DNA of 64,000 nucleotides, taken from the NCBI GenBank assembly GCA_001768325.1, contig MENQ01000030.1:51122-115121 (forward strand), given 5' to 3'. The position numbers and the translations under genes are program-made. Origin of the DNA: Bacteroidetes bacterium GWC2_46_850. GTDB taxonomy: Bacteria; Bacteroidota; Bacteroidia; Bacteroidales; Dysgonomonadaceae. Each line of letters begins with the position of its first letter. Within the stretch, counting starts at the first letter, position 1. The notes under the pieces are model-generated. The model saw only the letters and a list, made by a program, of their open reading frames with translations, searched no databases and was not told the origin of the DNA. Positions 1-8,948 of this stretch are shown here, piece by piece.

Positions 1-977
1 TGTCGGAGGCTGCCCGTACAGCCGTGGAGGAGGTCTTGAAGAAAGTGAATTACAAGCCGAATATCCACATCTCCGGATTATCTTTGAAGCGGAAATATAA
101 AGTGGTCATCACCACGCCCGGTGTAACAGAAGGTGAGTATTGGGAGAGTATCCATTTCGGGATTCAGCATGCGCTCGAGGAATACGAGAATATCCGCATC
201 AAGTGTCAGGTGCATACGTATAATGAATTTGATGTCTATTCCTGCAGGGAGGTGTATGACCGGATTTTGCAGATTGATGCCGATGGCGTCATCATCGGCT
301 TGACTTTCAAGGAAGAGACGCTCAGGCTCACCAAAAAGCTCGAGGAGAAGGGAATACCGTACATATTCGTGGATTCAACCATGGAAAATGCATCCCCCCT
401 GGCATTTTTTACCTCCGATCACTACCGATGTGGTTATCTGATGGCCAAGCTGATCACATCCATTATCCCCCGGAACAGTGACATTGGCATTTCCCATGCG
501 GTAAGAATCGGCGACGAAAGTGCAAATACCAGTATATTGCGTCAGCATGGCTTTAACGACTATCTCTCGGAGAAGAAAAAAACAAATAAGATGCAACGAA
601 TCCCATATTCCACCATGGAACCTGAGAAGAATGATGCGTGGGTGAAAGAATTGTTTCATGATCAGCACAATATTGGTGGGGTGGTTTTCTTTAATTCCCG
701 GGGAGGGCTGCTTGCCGATTGCTTTGCCCGAAACGGAATCAACAACATCCCTTTAATAGGCGTTGATCTCACGGTTTCCAACGTCAGGGGATTAAAAAGC
801 GGGTATATCGATTTCCTGATCGGCCAGGAGCCTGAACATCAGGGGTTTCTTGCCATGAAGACCCTGATTGAATATCTGGTTTACAGAAGGCCTGTCAAGG
901 TGCAGAACTATGTACAGCTCGATATTCTGACAAAGGAAATTATCGATTATTACGACCAGTTTAATTATTTATCCTGA
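1..977 (+). CDS. LacI-family transcriptional regulator, 5' end cut by window edge
   Basis: The reading frame is open from the first bases, so the helix-turn-helix lies outside the window; a GTG at 24 is an internal codon, not a start. What remains is the end of the hinge helix and a complete periplasmic-binding-protein-like effector domain. It is closely similar along its whole length to the next gene (same YWESIH, TSDHY, DESANTSILR and IGQEPEHQGF blocks), so the two are tandem paralogs separated by about 30 bp. It probably binds DNA as a dimer and senses a sugar or oligosaccharide. Its position next to the pectin locus suggests local control, which is inferred. The effector is unknown. Confidence 0.85.
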   Translation, partial: SEAARTAVEEVLKKVNYKPNIHISGLSLKRKYKVVITTPGVTEGEYWESIHFGIQHALEEYENIRIKCQVHTYNEFDVYSCREVYDRILQIDADGVIIGLTFKEETLRLTKKLEEKGIPYIFVDSTMENASPLAFFTSDHYRCGYLMAKLITSIIPRNSDIGISHAVRIGDESANTSILRQHGFNDYLSEKKKTNKMQRIPYSTMEPEKNDAWVKELFHDQHNIGGVVFFNSRGGLLADCFARNGINNIPLIGVDLTVSNVRGLKSGYIDFLIGQEPEHQGFLAMKTLIEYLVYRRPVKVQNYVQLDILTKEIIDYYDQFNYLS

Positions 978-1006
978 AAAGGAGAACCGCTTTAAATTAC
1001 CGGATT

Positions 1007-2074
1007 ATGCAAGGGAAAATTCGCATCAAGGATATTGCCGAGTTGGCAGGGGTATCTCCCGGCACAGTCGACCGGATTCTTCATAATCGTGGAAACGTCT
1101 CCGAACCTGCCCGGATTGCGGTGGAGGAGGTGTTGAAGAAGGTAAATTACAGACCGAATATACATGTTACGGGTCTTTCCCTGAAACGAAAATACAGGGT
1201 GGTGATCACTACGCCCAATGTGATGGAAGGAGAGTACTGGGAAAGTATTCATTCCGGTATTCAATATGCGTTGGAAGAATATGAAAACATTCGCATCAAA
1301 TGCTTGATCCACACCTATAACCAGTATGATATCTATTCCTGCAGGGAGGTCTACAATGAAATTGCGCAACTCGATGCCGACGCGGTGATCATCGGTACCA
1401 CTTTCAAGGAGGAATCGGTTCGGTTGGCTCATCAACTCGACGAAAAAGGGATTCCCTATATATTGGTCGACTCCATGGTGGAGAATACTTCCCCGCTGGC
1501 ATATTTTACCTCCGATCACTATATCTGCGGATATCTGGTGGCAAAGCTGATCACCACCATCATTCCTCCCAATGCCGATATCGGCATGTTGCAGGCAGTC
1601 AGGGTCGGTGATGAAAGTGCCAACACAAGTATATTGAGAAAGAAAGGTTTCCAGGATTATCTGACCGAGCACCACATTACAAACAAAATTGAGCGGATCC
1701 CTTTCACGGCAATGGAACCGGAGAAATATGATGAGCAGCTGGGTACATTTTTTCAGCACAACCACCAGATGGGAGGCGTGGTGGTGCTCAATTCACGGGG
1801 CGGCATTCTGGCCGATTATTTTGCCAGAAAAGGAATCAACGACATCAAGCTGATCTGTGTAGATCTCACCGCTCCAAATAGAAAAGGTCTGAAAAATGGA
1901 TACATCGACTTCCTGATCGGACAGGAACCGGAACATCAGGGTTTTCTGGCGATGAAGACGCTGATCGAATATCTGATTTACAGACATCCCGTGAAGGTAC
2001 AGAATTTTATTCAACTCGACATCCTGACGAGTGAGACCATCGATTACTACAAACGGTTCAACTTTATGTCCTGA
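1007..2074 (+). CDS. LacI-family transcriptional regulator
   Basis: Full-length 355-residue regulator. Residues about 6-30 form the LacI helix-turn-helix (IKDIAELAGVSPGTVDRIL), followed by a hinge helix to about residue 50 and a type I periplasmic-binding-like effector domain (about 65-340). It would bind a palindromic operator and release or bind it on sugar binding. It is a tandem duplicate of the truncated regulator just upstream and is convergent with the GH115 gene. Effector and targets cannot be read from the sequence. The direct-repeat promoters found elsewhere in the window do not look like LacI operators, so this protein is not the obvious regulator of those. Confidence 0.9.
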   Translation: MQGKIRIKDIAELAGVSPGTVDRILHNRGNVSEPARIAVEEVLKKVNYRPNIHVTGLSLKRKYRVVITTPNVMEGEYWESIHSGIQYALEEYENIRIKCLIHTYNQYDIYSCREVYNEIAQLDADAVIIGTTFKEESVRLAHQLDEKGIPYILVDSMVENTSPLAYFTSDHYICGYLVAKLITTIIPPNADIGMLQAVRVGDESANTSILRKKGFQDYLTEHHITNKIERIPFTAMEPEKYDEQLGTFFQHNHQMGGVVVLNSRGGILADYFARKGINDIKLICVDLTAPNRKGLKNGYIDFLIGQEPEHQGFLAMKTLIEYLIYRHPVKVQNFIQLDILTSETIDYYKRFNFMS

Positions 2075-2151
2075 TCGAATTCTCCTTTTTCCGATCATCT
2101 TGATCTGCCCTATTCAAGGGGAGCCTTCTTTCAGAACAATAGAACATTTAT

Positions 2152-4476
2152 TCAGGTTGACCGGACAATCACCTCATCCAGGATGATGCCTGGCGTGAGC
2201 GCCTGTATCGTTATCGTCCTTTCTTTGGATGAAGGAGGTAGGACGATGGTCCGGAGCGCCTGATTGCGCAGCACGTTGTTCTTCCACTCCTCGCTCCGGT
2301 CGTAGGTCTCAAAGCTGATGTAACCCGGTCTCTCACCTTCAACATTTAAAGCTACCTCCAGCCTGCCATTGCCGGCTGGGTGGATGGGCACAAACGCCAG
2401 TGTTACGGTCAGTGCGTCGGATGACCGGGGAAGGGTAGCGCTAAAGGTGTCACCCTCCTGCAGTGCCAGTGCTTCACGGCTGTATCCCAGTTCTTTCACC
2501 ACGTATGCACTGCTACTGAACTCCCCGTTGGAGGAAGATATCTTCCAACTTTTCCCTGCGGGTTCCGGTAGAGGAAGCGATGTTTGTGTGGTGTCGACCG
2601 CCATAAAGACCGGAAGCTCCCTCGGCTTGTAATCCATCATGTATCTCCATTTGCCATCCAGCATGCTGTTGTACCTCTCCGTTAAAGTCACAATCTCCTC
2701 AAAAGCACCGGTGGAAACATGCCACGCTGCCTTGCCGTGTCGTGCAAGCTGAGCACCCAGCATCTTGCGGTTCATGGCACAGAGGCTGCGCATCGGATAT
2801 TCCACCAGTTGAAACCACTGTGCCTGATTGGCTTCACGAACATGTTGTGAGAGATCCCTGATCTCTTTCTCCAGCGCGTCGCAGCGCTCCAGTCGCTCCG
2901 TCACCTTCCGGTCGCTCCAGGGCAGATCTTTTACAATATTGTAAACCGGCTCACTTCGTTCCTCGGTACGGGTGTTGCCCAGAAACTCCGGCCGCCGCTC
3001 ATAACTCAGCGCGTAATAACTGTTCCACAGGGGAACCAGTCTCCCAGCCATCTCCTCCCCAAATTCCCTGAAGAGCCATTTTCTCAAATGCATGTTGCTG
3101 TCCCTCTGAAAGAGCAACTCTTTGTCCCATGCCAGATCCATACAGTACTCCAGCAGATACTCTCCCGGTTTGATGTCTCCCACGTTAAAAATCCAGATCT
3201 GTTGCACATCATGGTTGTACGCCCGCTCCAGTTCTGTGCGGATGAGCGCGGGTGAGGTGGTCGCCAGCCAAAGATAATCGTGCGGGCGACCCCAGTAGGA
3301 GATATGGTAATAGAGCCCGTTGCCTCCGCTGCGAGCCTGCTCCTGTTTGTTGGGCAGCGATCGCATGTAACCATAGTTGTCGTCGCACCACATCAGGGTG
3401 ACATCATCCGGAACATTGAGTCCCGACCTGTATATATCCAGCACCTCCTTATAGGGGATAAATACCTGGGGAACAGCTGTGACGTCGCTGTGGATATATT
3501 TTTTAATCAAGTTCCGCTGATCTTTGAAAACCCGTTCCAACACGGTCTTTTGCTCCTCAATGGTTTGGGCACCCTGCATCTTTCCATCATGTACACCCCT
3601 CATCCCGATGGTAAAGTAGTTATTGGATCCGGCCACTTCCTTCACCCTTTCCTCCCAGAACGCACACACCTTTTCGGCGTTGTTCACATAGTCGTACTCT
3701 CCCACACCTGCCGTGGGCCATTCAATGGGTGTGCTCCGCTGTAGCGGCTCACAATGTGATGTGCCGATGGTGATCCCATAGCGGTCGGCCATCTCCCGGT
3801 TACCCTCCACAAAAAAGAAGGGTACTGTTACCTCATGCATGGCCGGCCAGATTATGTTGGCCCGCAGCCGCAGCATCAACTCAAAGACAGCCTGGTAGGT
3901 TTTGGGACCCATTCTCCCTTTTTGATCCGACGGTTCATAATTTTTCCAGCTCCAGGGATTGATACCCCAATCCTCATCGTTGATGAAAAGACCCCGGTAT
4001 AGCACTGCCGGTGCCTGTTCGGTGAGAAATCCAGCTTGAATCACCCATTCCTCTCTCCGGTCAGGTGTACTGTCGGCCCACCAGACCCAGGGAGAAACCC
4101 CCAGCAAACGCGAAAGCTCCATGATACCGTAAGCAGTCCCGTTTGCATCGGAGCCGGTAACATGAAGCTTTCCTCCTTTCACTTCGATGCGGAATGCTTC
4201 ATGCTTGGAGGCCATCGTTTTATGAGATTCGTTCCCGTTCAACGTATGGATAATCAGTTTCCCCGATTCACTTTTGCTGCTCTTCTGCAGGGAGGCACCC
4301 AGCACCTTGTCGAGGTCACCCTCGAACAGGGAGAGTGCTGTCTGCACCACAGGCGCGGCATCCCGATCCAGTTCATAACGGATTGTTTCTCCTTTGGGGA
4401 AAACAATGTCCTGTGTCCTGGCGAAGGCGGACCACAGGAAAATCATACCGAGGAGGGGGCAGAGACGTTTGATCAT
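2152..4476 (-). CDS. GH115 family glycoside hydrolase (alpha-glucuronidase type)
   Basis: 774 residues with an N-terminal signal peptide (cleavage near residue 20). The body matches GH115: an N-terminal alpha/beta domain (about 25-150, with GTAYGIMELSRLLGVSPWVWWAD), a TIM barrel (RGLFINDEDWGINPW, WPAMHEVT, MWCDDNYGYMRSLP) and a C-terminal beta-sandwich. GH115 enzymes remove alpha-1,2-linked (4-O-methyl) glucuronate from xylan or other glycans; here the neighbours point to a glucuronate side group on a pectin or arabinogalactan-like chain. It is the last gene of the long minus-strand operon, 7 bp after the GH2-CE12 fusion. Likely periplasmic. Family assignment is firm, substrate is inferred. 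Confidence 0.88.
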   Translation of the reverse strand: MIKRLCPLLGMIFLWSAFARTQDIVFPKGETIRYELDRDAAPVVQTALSLFEGDLDKVLGASLQKSSKSESGKLIIHTLNGNESHKTMASKHEAFRIEVKGGKLHVTGSDANGTAYGIMELSRLLGVSPWVWWADSTPDRREEWVIQAGFLTEQAPAVLYRGLFINDEDWGINPWSWKNYEPSDQKGRMGPKTYQAVFELMLRLRANIIWPAMHEVTVPFFFVEGNREMADRYGITIGTSHCEPLQRSTPIEWPTAGVGEYDYVNNAEKVCAFWEERVKEVAGSNNYFTIGMRGVHDGKMQGAQTIEEQKTVLERVFKDQRNLIKKYIHSDVTAVPQVFIPYKEVLDIYRSGLNVPDDVTLMWCDDNYGYMRSLPNKQEQARSGGNGLYYHISYWGRPHDYLWLATTSPALIRTELERAYNHDVQQIWIFNVGDIKPGEYLLEYCMDLAWDKELLFQRDSNMHLRKWLFREFGEEMAGRLVPLWNSYYALSYERRPEFLGNTRTEERSEPVYNIVKDLPWSDRKVTERLERCDALEKEIRDLSQHVREANQAQWFQLVEYPMRSLCAMNRKMLGAQLARHGKAAWHVSTGAFEEIVTLTERYNSMLDGKWRYMMDYKPRELPVFMAVDTTQTSLPLPEPAGKSWKISSSNGEFSSSAYVVKELGYSREALALQEGDTFSATLPRSSDALTVTLAFVPIHPAGNGRLEVALNVEGERPGYISFETYDRSEEWKNNVLRNQALRTIVLPPSSKERTITIQALTPGIILDEVIVRST

Positions 4477-4483
4477 TGTTCTT

Positions 4484-7400
4484 TTATTTTGTGACGCCTG
4501 TGTCGGATGCAGATAAAAAGTAACTTAACGGGAGCTGGAGCTCTTTTATTCCCTCCACTGCAAGGCCGGCAACCACTCTTGCTCCCTCACCGTTGAGGTG
4601 GGTATCATCCTGCTTGCCATCGGGGAAACGGGGGTAGTCGCCCGGTGCAAACCAGACGAAGAGCGATTTCGATTCTTCGTGTCCCATTGCCTGAATGGCG
4701 CTTCTTGTTTTTTTCTCCATGTCGATCAGGGGAACCTGAAGCTTTTCGGCCAGCACCCTCACTGCATCGGGATATTCGCCGTGTGTATAGGTGAGATTTC
4801 CCGCCGCATTAAATTTGCGCCGGACAATGGAGGTCATCAGCACCGGAAAAGCCCCCTTGCTTCTGGCACCCTGCACAAAACGGGTCAGGTTGTCGGTATA
4901 AGCACCATGTGGATCGGCATAAACAGCCGGTTTGTTTATTTTCTCGTCGTTGTGGCCAAACTGGATAAAAAGGTAATCGCCCGGCTTCATGTTGTCCATC
5001 ACCGTCTGCCATCGACCTTCATCGATAAAGCTTTTGGTGCTGCGTCCATTCCGGGCATAATTTTCAACCTTCACCTTCGTGCTGTCCAGATAGAGCGGCA
5101 GAGCCATGGCCCAGCCTCTTTCGGGGTTCCCGACGGTATCTTTGGGTGCCATGGTGGAGTCGCCGATGGTGTGGATGGTGATTTTTTTCTCTTTCTCACT
5201 GTCAGCCTTTTCATAAATATCTATTTCTACTATTCTGAGTTGCCCCTTCGCATTCATGGCATTGGGATCCCTGTATAGATCCAGTTCTTTTGTCCCGGTA
5301 ATTTCTACAATCTCTCCGAATGCATCCTTGTCGGTACTTTGTCCGATCAGCTGGATCCTGACAAACCTGCCTCTGGTGGGTTTCACCGGTATGGAGATGT
5401 ACCCCAGACTCTTTTCCGTTTCACCCTCATAGACCAGTGTTTCATCAATGAAAATCTGGATGGGGTAACTTCTCATCCGCCATCCTGTCAACTTCAGATC
5501 AATTTCAGAGACCAGTGCATCCCGTTCCAGCTCATAGGTGATCCATCCGGTAGTGAGCAAGCCATCGTTGGCCCATTCGGAAAGTTCGTTGTCGTCGAAA
5601 CAACTTTTTACCTGCTCCTCATTGGAACCTGCCATTGCATCGATAATCTTAATCTGATTGCGGGATACAGAAAATGATTCGCCTCCCAAGATTTCGTCTC
5701 TTCCCTTATAACCGGGTTGATGTTCTCCACTGATGTAAGTAGAGAGTCCATTTGTAACAGTTGTCGGGATTGATTTAAATGTAATTGAGGCCGGAGTTAA
5801 ACCGTTTGCTGTAGCCGTGAGTTTGATATTTCCGCTTTTGTCGGTCGATCGGATTAAAACCCGGTTAATTCCACATTCAACCGGGAGATTTTGAGAGAGA
5901 ATGTAGTTATCGGGCCCCTGGGCAATTCCACCTCTCCACTCTGCAGGACCTTCCAGAGTGAAGGATATCATGTCGTTGGCAAGGGGACAACGATTGCCGT
6001 TCTCATCCACCACTTCAACCTCCACCAGTGCCATATCGGCGCCATCTGCTTTAAATCCGTCGGGGGCCTGCATCAGTTTCAGCCTGACAGCCGCAGCCTC
6101 TCCTGTTGTCTCGAGCTTGTGGCGGCTCAATGTGTTTTTTGCATCGTCGTAGCTGACTGCCTCGAGCGTACCCGACTCCCAGCGGATGTTGCGGAAAGTG
6201 AACAGAAAGTGGTCGCTCCTTTCACCCATACCCTTTGATTTACCATTCACAAAAAGTTCAACCTCTTCACCGGATGAGACTACGTAAATATCCTTGACAA
6301 CTTCCGGTGTATAGTTCCAGTGTCCCACAATGTGGGTGCGGTAATTTTCCACATCCACCCATCCGTCCCACATCACCTGGTGAGCATAATATCCATCCTT
6401 CGGAATCCGCGTTGGGTCTGTAACGCCACTACGGCGGTAGTTTTCCGCTCCCCTGAAGTGCGTGTTGGAGTCGGAAAAGATAATTTTCACCCCTCCCGAA
6501 CTGACTCTTTTGCCGGTGCCGGGACGTACCCTGTAATAGTCGTTCCAGCGTGTTACCAGTTCTCTTGTAAAAGAGTCCTGATTGCGGTTATATGAACTTG
6601 CATTTTGATCTTTGTACAAAGGACCATCACCATCCTGATGGAAAGGATAGGAGTAGTTATCCCAATATTTTCGAAGACCCTCGTCCCTGCAGTACTCAGT
6701 GGCCCACATGGGATGTTTGGCACTTTTGTTAATATAAAGCATTTCCCCTCCATATTCAGCCAGTTTGCTGTCGAGCATCTCGCGGGAACCGATGGCTCTT
6801 CCGCCATATGGATCATACTGATTGCGAACGGCGATCATCTCCGCCATATGCTCCTCGCTGATCGATTCGTTGCCGCACTCGTAGAAAATGATGCTGGGGT
6901 TGTTCCTGTTGTAAATGATTGCATCCCGCATCAGCTCCACCCGCTGCTCCCATCGGCGACCCTCTACGTCTCTTTCTGCATCACCAGCAGGCATAGCCTG
7001 TAACAATCCTACACGGTCGCACGATTCCACATCCTGTTTCCAGGGAGTGACATGCATCCAGCGCACCAGATTGCCATTGCCCTCCACGATCATCCGGTTA
7101 CTGAAGTCGCTCAGCCATGCCGGCACCGACATCCCCACCGAGGGCCACTCGTTGCTGGTACGTTGTGCATAACCTTTCAGCTGTATCACACGGTCGTTCA
7201 GCCACACCATTCCCTCACCAAACCGGGTTTTACGAAATCCGGTTCGGGTAGTCACCCTGTCTACAGGTTTGTTATCAACATAGAGCGTGGTATATACCTT
7301 GTACAAATAGCCATGTCCCCAGCTCCAGAAATGAAGATTATCCACCTTGTCATGTACCCGGGTGGTAATTGTCTCTCCCGGCTGCAAGGTTATTTCGCTT

Positions 7401-8185
7401 CCTGCAACCTGTTTGATGATTTTTCCCTGCTCATCTTCTATGGCCATTTCAAAACGGAATGTCTTGGGTTGCTTGTATTCATTCTTTATCTCAGATTCGG
7501 CAAAGATGAGGGCATTTTTTTTACTTACATTGATTTCCCTTGCATAGATATAGGTACCTGTGGTACCCAGATTGCTGTAGAGAGGAAGTGTCTGGTAGAG
7601 ACGATCGCTCACATGCAGATACACATTCTTGGGTATGCCGCCGTAGTTTGCATTAAAGTTGCGGTCGTTCCACTGATACCGCTGGTTGGTTGCCCGTTCT
7701 CTGTATTCCCACGAATTATCGATCCGCACCGCCACCACATTCTCCCGGTTGTACTGGATGTGGTCGGTAATATCGAATCCGACAGCCATAACTCCATTCT
7801 CATGCAACCCCACACTTTTGCCATTGATAAAAAACTCCCCGCCAAAACGGATTCCTTCAAACTCAAGAAAAACCTTTTTACCCTGATCACTTTTAGGTAT
7901 TCTGAAGTGCTTACGGTACCAGACAATTGTGTCTGTAAGCTGATCGATAGCAACCTTGTATGCTTCATCTTCATTGAATGCTCTTGGCAAAGTTACATCT
8001 TCCCATGAAGAATCCTTTAATCCGGTTTCTTTACCGTTTTCCAGATCGCCAATATGGAGTAACCAGTTACTGTTGAAATTATATTTTATTCGTTGTGAGT
8101 TGTCTTGATTCACACCAGGTAACGCTACCTGTGAAAATAGCAATAGTATAAGAACTGCCATGCTGCTATAAAAAAATCGATACAT
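4484..8185 (-). CDS. GH2 glycosidase fused to C-terminal CE12 SGNH acetylesterase
   Basis: 1233-residue exported protein. In order: signal peptide (1-24), GH2 sugar-binding domain (about 35-200), immunoglobulin-like domain (205-320), GH2 TIM barrel with likely acid/base E440 (ECGNES) and nucleophile E497 (WATEYC), a DUF4982-like beta domain (about 635-700), a further Ig-like domain, a discoidin-like domain (about 840-980) and an SGNH/GDSL esterase (about 1005-1225). The esterase has GDST, NGRS, GHND and DDTH blocks as in rhamnogalacturonan acetylesterases. One chain can therefore remove a sugar, probably beta-galactosyl or a related residue, and O-acetyl groups. Operon neighbours are 12 bp upstream and 7 bp downstream. 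The exact GH2 specificity is unknown. Confidence 0.9.
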   Translation of the reverse strand: MYRFFYSSMAVLILLLFSQVALPGVNQDNSQRIKYNFNSNWLLHIGDLENGKETGLKDSSWEDVTLPRAFNEDEAYKVAIDQLTDTIVWYRKHFRIPKSDQGKKVFLEFEGIRFGGEFFINGKSVGLHENGVMAVGFDITDHIQYNRENVVAVRIDNSWEYRERATNQRYQWNDRNFNANYGGIPKNVYLHVSDRLYQTLPLYSNLGTTGTYIYAREINVSKKNALIFAESEIKNEYKQPKTFRFEMAIEDEQGKIIKQVAGSEITLQPGETITTRVHDKVDNLHFWSWGHGYLYKVYTTLYVDNKPVDRVTTRTGFRKTRFGEGMVWLNDRVIQLKGYAQRTSNEWPSVGMSVPAWLSDFSNRMIVEGNGNLVRWMHVTPWKQDVESCDRVGLLQAMPAGDAERDVEGRRWEQRVELMRDAIIYNRNNPSIIFYECGNESISEEHMAEMIAVRNQYDPYGGRAIGSREMLDSKLAEYGGEMLYINKSAKHPMWATEYCRDEGLRKYWDNYSYPFHQDGDGPLYKDQNASSYNRNQDSFTRELVTRWNDYYRVRPGTGKRVSSGGVKIIFSDSNTHFRGAENYRRSGVTDPTRIPKDGYYAHQVMWDGWVDVENYRTHIVGHWNYTPEVVKDIYVVSSGEEVELFVNGKSKGMGERSDHFLFTFRNIRWESGTLEAVSYDDAKNTLSRHKLETTGEAAAVRLKLMQAPDGFKADGADMALVEVEVVDENGNRCPLANDMISFTLEGPAEWRGGIAQGPDNYILSQNLPVECGINRVLIRSTDKSGNIKLTATANGLTPASITFKSIPTTVTNGLSTYISGEHQPGYKGRDEILGGESFSVSRNQIKIIDAMAGSNEEQVKSCFDDNELSEWANDGLLTTGWITYELERDALVSEIDLKLTGWRMRSYPIQIFIDETLVYEGETEKSLGYISIPVKPTRGRFVRIQLIGQSTDKDAFGEIVEITGTKELDLYRDPNAMNAKGQLRIVEIDIYEKADSEKEKKITIHTIGDSTMAPKDTVGNPERGWAMALPLYLDSTKVKVENYARNGRSTKSFIDEGRWQTVMDNMKPGDYLFIQFGHNDEKINKPAVYADPHGAYTDNLTRFVQGARSKGAFPVLMTSIVRRKFNAAGNLTYTHGEYPDAVRVLAEKLQVPLIDMEKKTRSAIQAMGHEESKSLFVWFAPGDYPRFPDGKQDDTHLNGEGARVVAGLAVEGIKELQLPLSYFLSASDTGVTK

Positions 8186-8197
8186 TAGATATATAGT

Positions 8198-8941
8198 TTA
8201 TTTTATTAAAGTTATATTTTCGCTTAATCCCGATTTTAATTCAGCTATACCTTCAGCCACAAATTGTGCTACTTTTTTTGCTCCTTTTTCCATCATATGA
8301 GTATCATCCTGTAATCCATCTGGCTTTTTAGGATCTACACCGGGTTCTACCCATCTGTAATATGGTTTGGATGCCTCGTCTCCCAGCATTGTGATAAAGT
8401 CACGTGACTTTAGATTGACATCAATTAATGATACTTCCTCTTCCTTTGCAACTTTTCTGGTAATGGCAGGATAACCTTTGAGGCGATTATCGGTAAGATG
8501 ACCGTTCACAAAGGTACGCATCACCAGTGAAGTTAGCAGAACAGGGTGGGCATCCTTTTCTCTTACATCTTCGACCATTCTTTTTAAATTGACTTCATAC
8601 TCTTCATACGAAGTGTGCCGCTCTGGGCGTGTAGAAGCATCATTGTGACCAAACTGTATAAATACATAATCACCGGGTTTTACTTCCGACAATAGTTTAT
8701 CCCATCTACCTTCAGCAATAAAGCTATTTGTACTTCGGCCACCTATGGCATGATTAACGACCTCGATATTTTCATTGAGATAACAATCCAGCATTTGTCC
8801 CCAGCCTTTTATTAATCCATCTCTCTCTTCATTATAAGTCTGAGCTGTAGAGTCGCCAGCTATAAATATTTTAGTTTTACTATCTTGTACTGTGATAAAT
8901 CCCATTAGGAAAAGCGACAGTAGCACCAAAAATTGTTTCAT
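8198..8941 (-). CDS. CE12 rhamnogalacturonan acetylesterase (SGNH hydrolase)
   Basis: 247 residues with an N-terminal signal or hydrophobic segment (1-18). The SGNH blocks are clear: AGDST with nucleophile S31, IGGRS, FGHND with N100, and QDDTH with D213/H215. This is the size and motif set of CE12 esterases, which take acetyl groups off galacturonate in RG-I so that lyases and hydrolases can act. It lies 7 bp after GH106 and 12 bp before the GH2-CE12 gene. It is the only stand-alone, single-domain CE12 of the four in this operon. Confidence 0.9.
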   Translation of the reverse strand: MKQFLVLLSLFLMGFITVQDSKTKIFIAGDSTAQTYNEERDGLIKGWGQMLDCYLNENIEVVNHAIGGRSTNSFIAEGRWDKLLSEVKPGDYVFIQFGHNDASTRPERHTSYEEYEVNLKRMVEDVREKDAHPVLLTSLVMRTFVNGHLTDNRLKGYPAITRKVAKEEEVSLIDVNLKSRDFITMLGDEASKPYYRWVEPGVDPKKPDGLQDDTHMMEKGAKKVAQFVAEGIAELKSGLSENITLIK

Positions 8942-8948
8942 TTTTTCA

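Noticed and set aside
2075..2151. Terminator between the second LacI gene and GH115
   Set aside because: Only a very short stem (CCC/GGG type) without a T-run is present.
7052..8008. Long plus-strand frame opposite the GH2-CE12 gene
   Set aside because: Antisense shadow of a strongly supported gene, with no domain or signal of its own.
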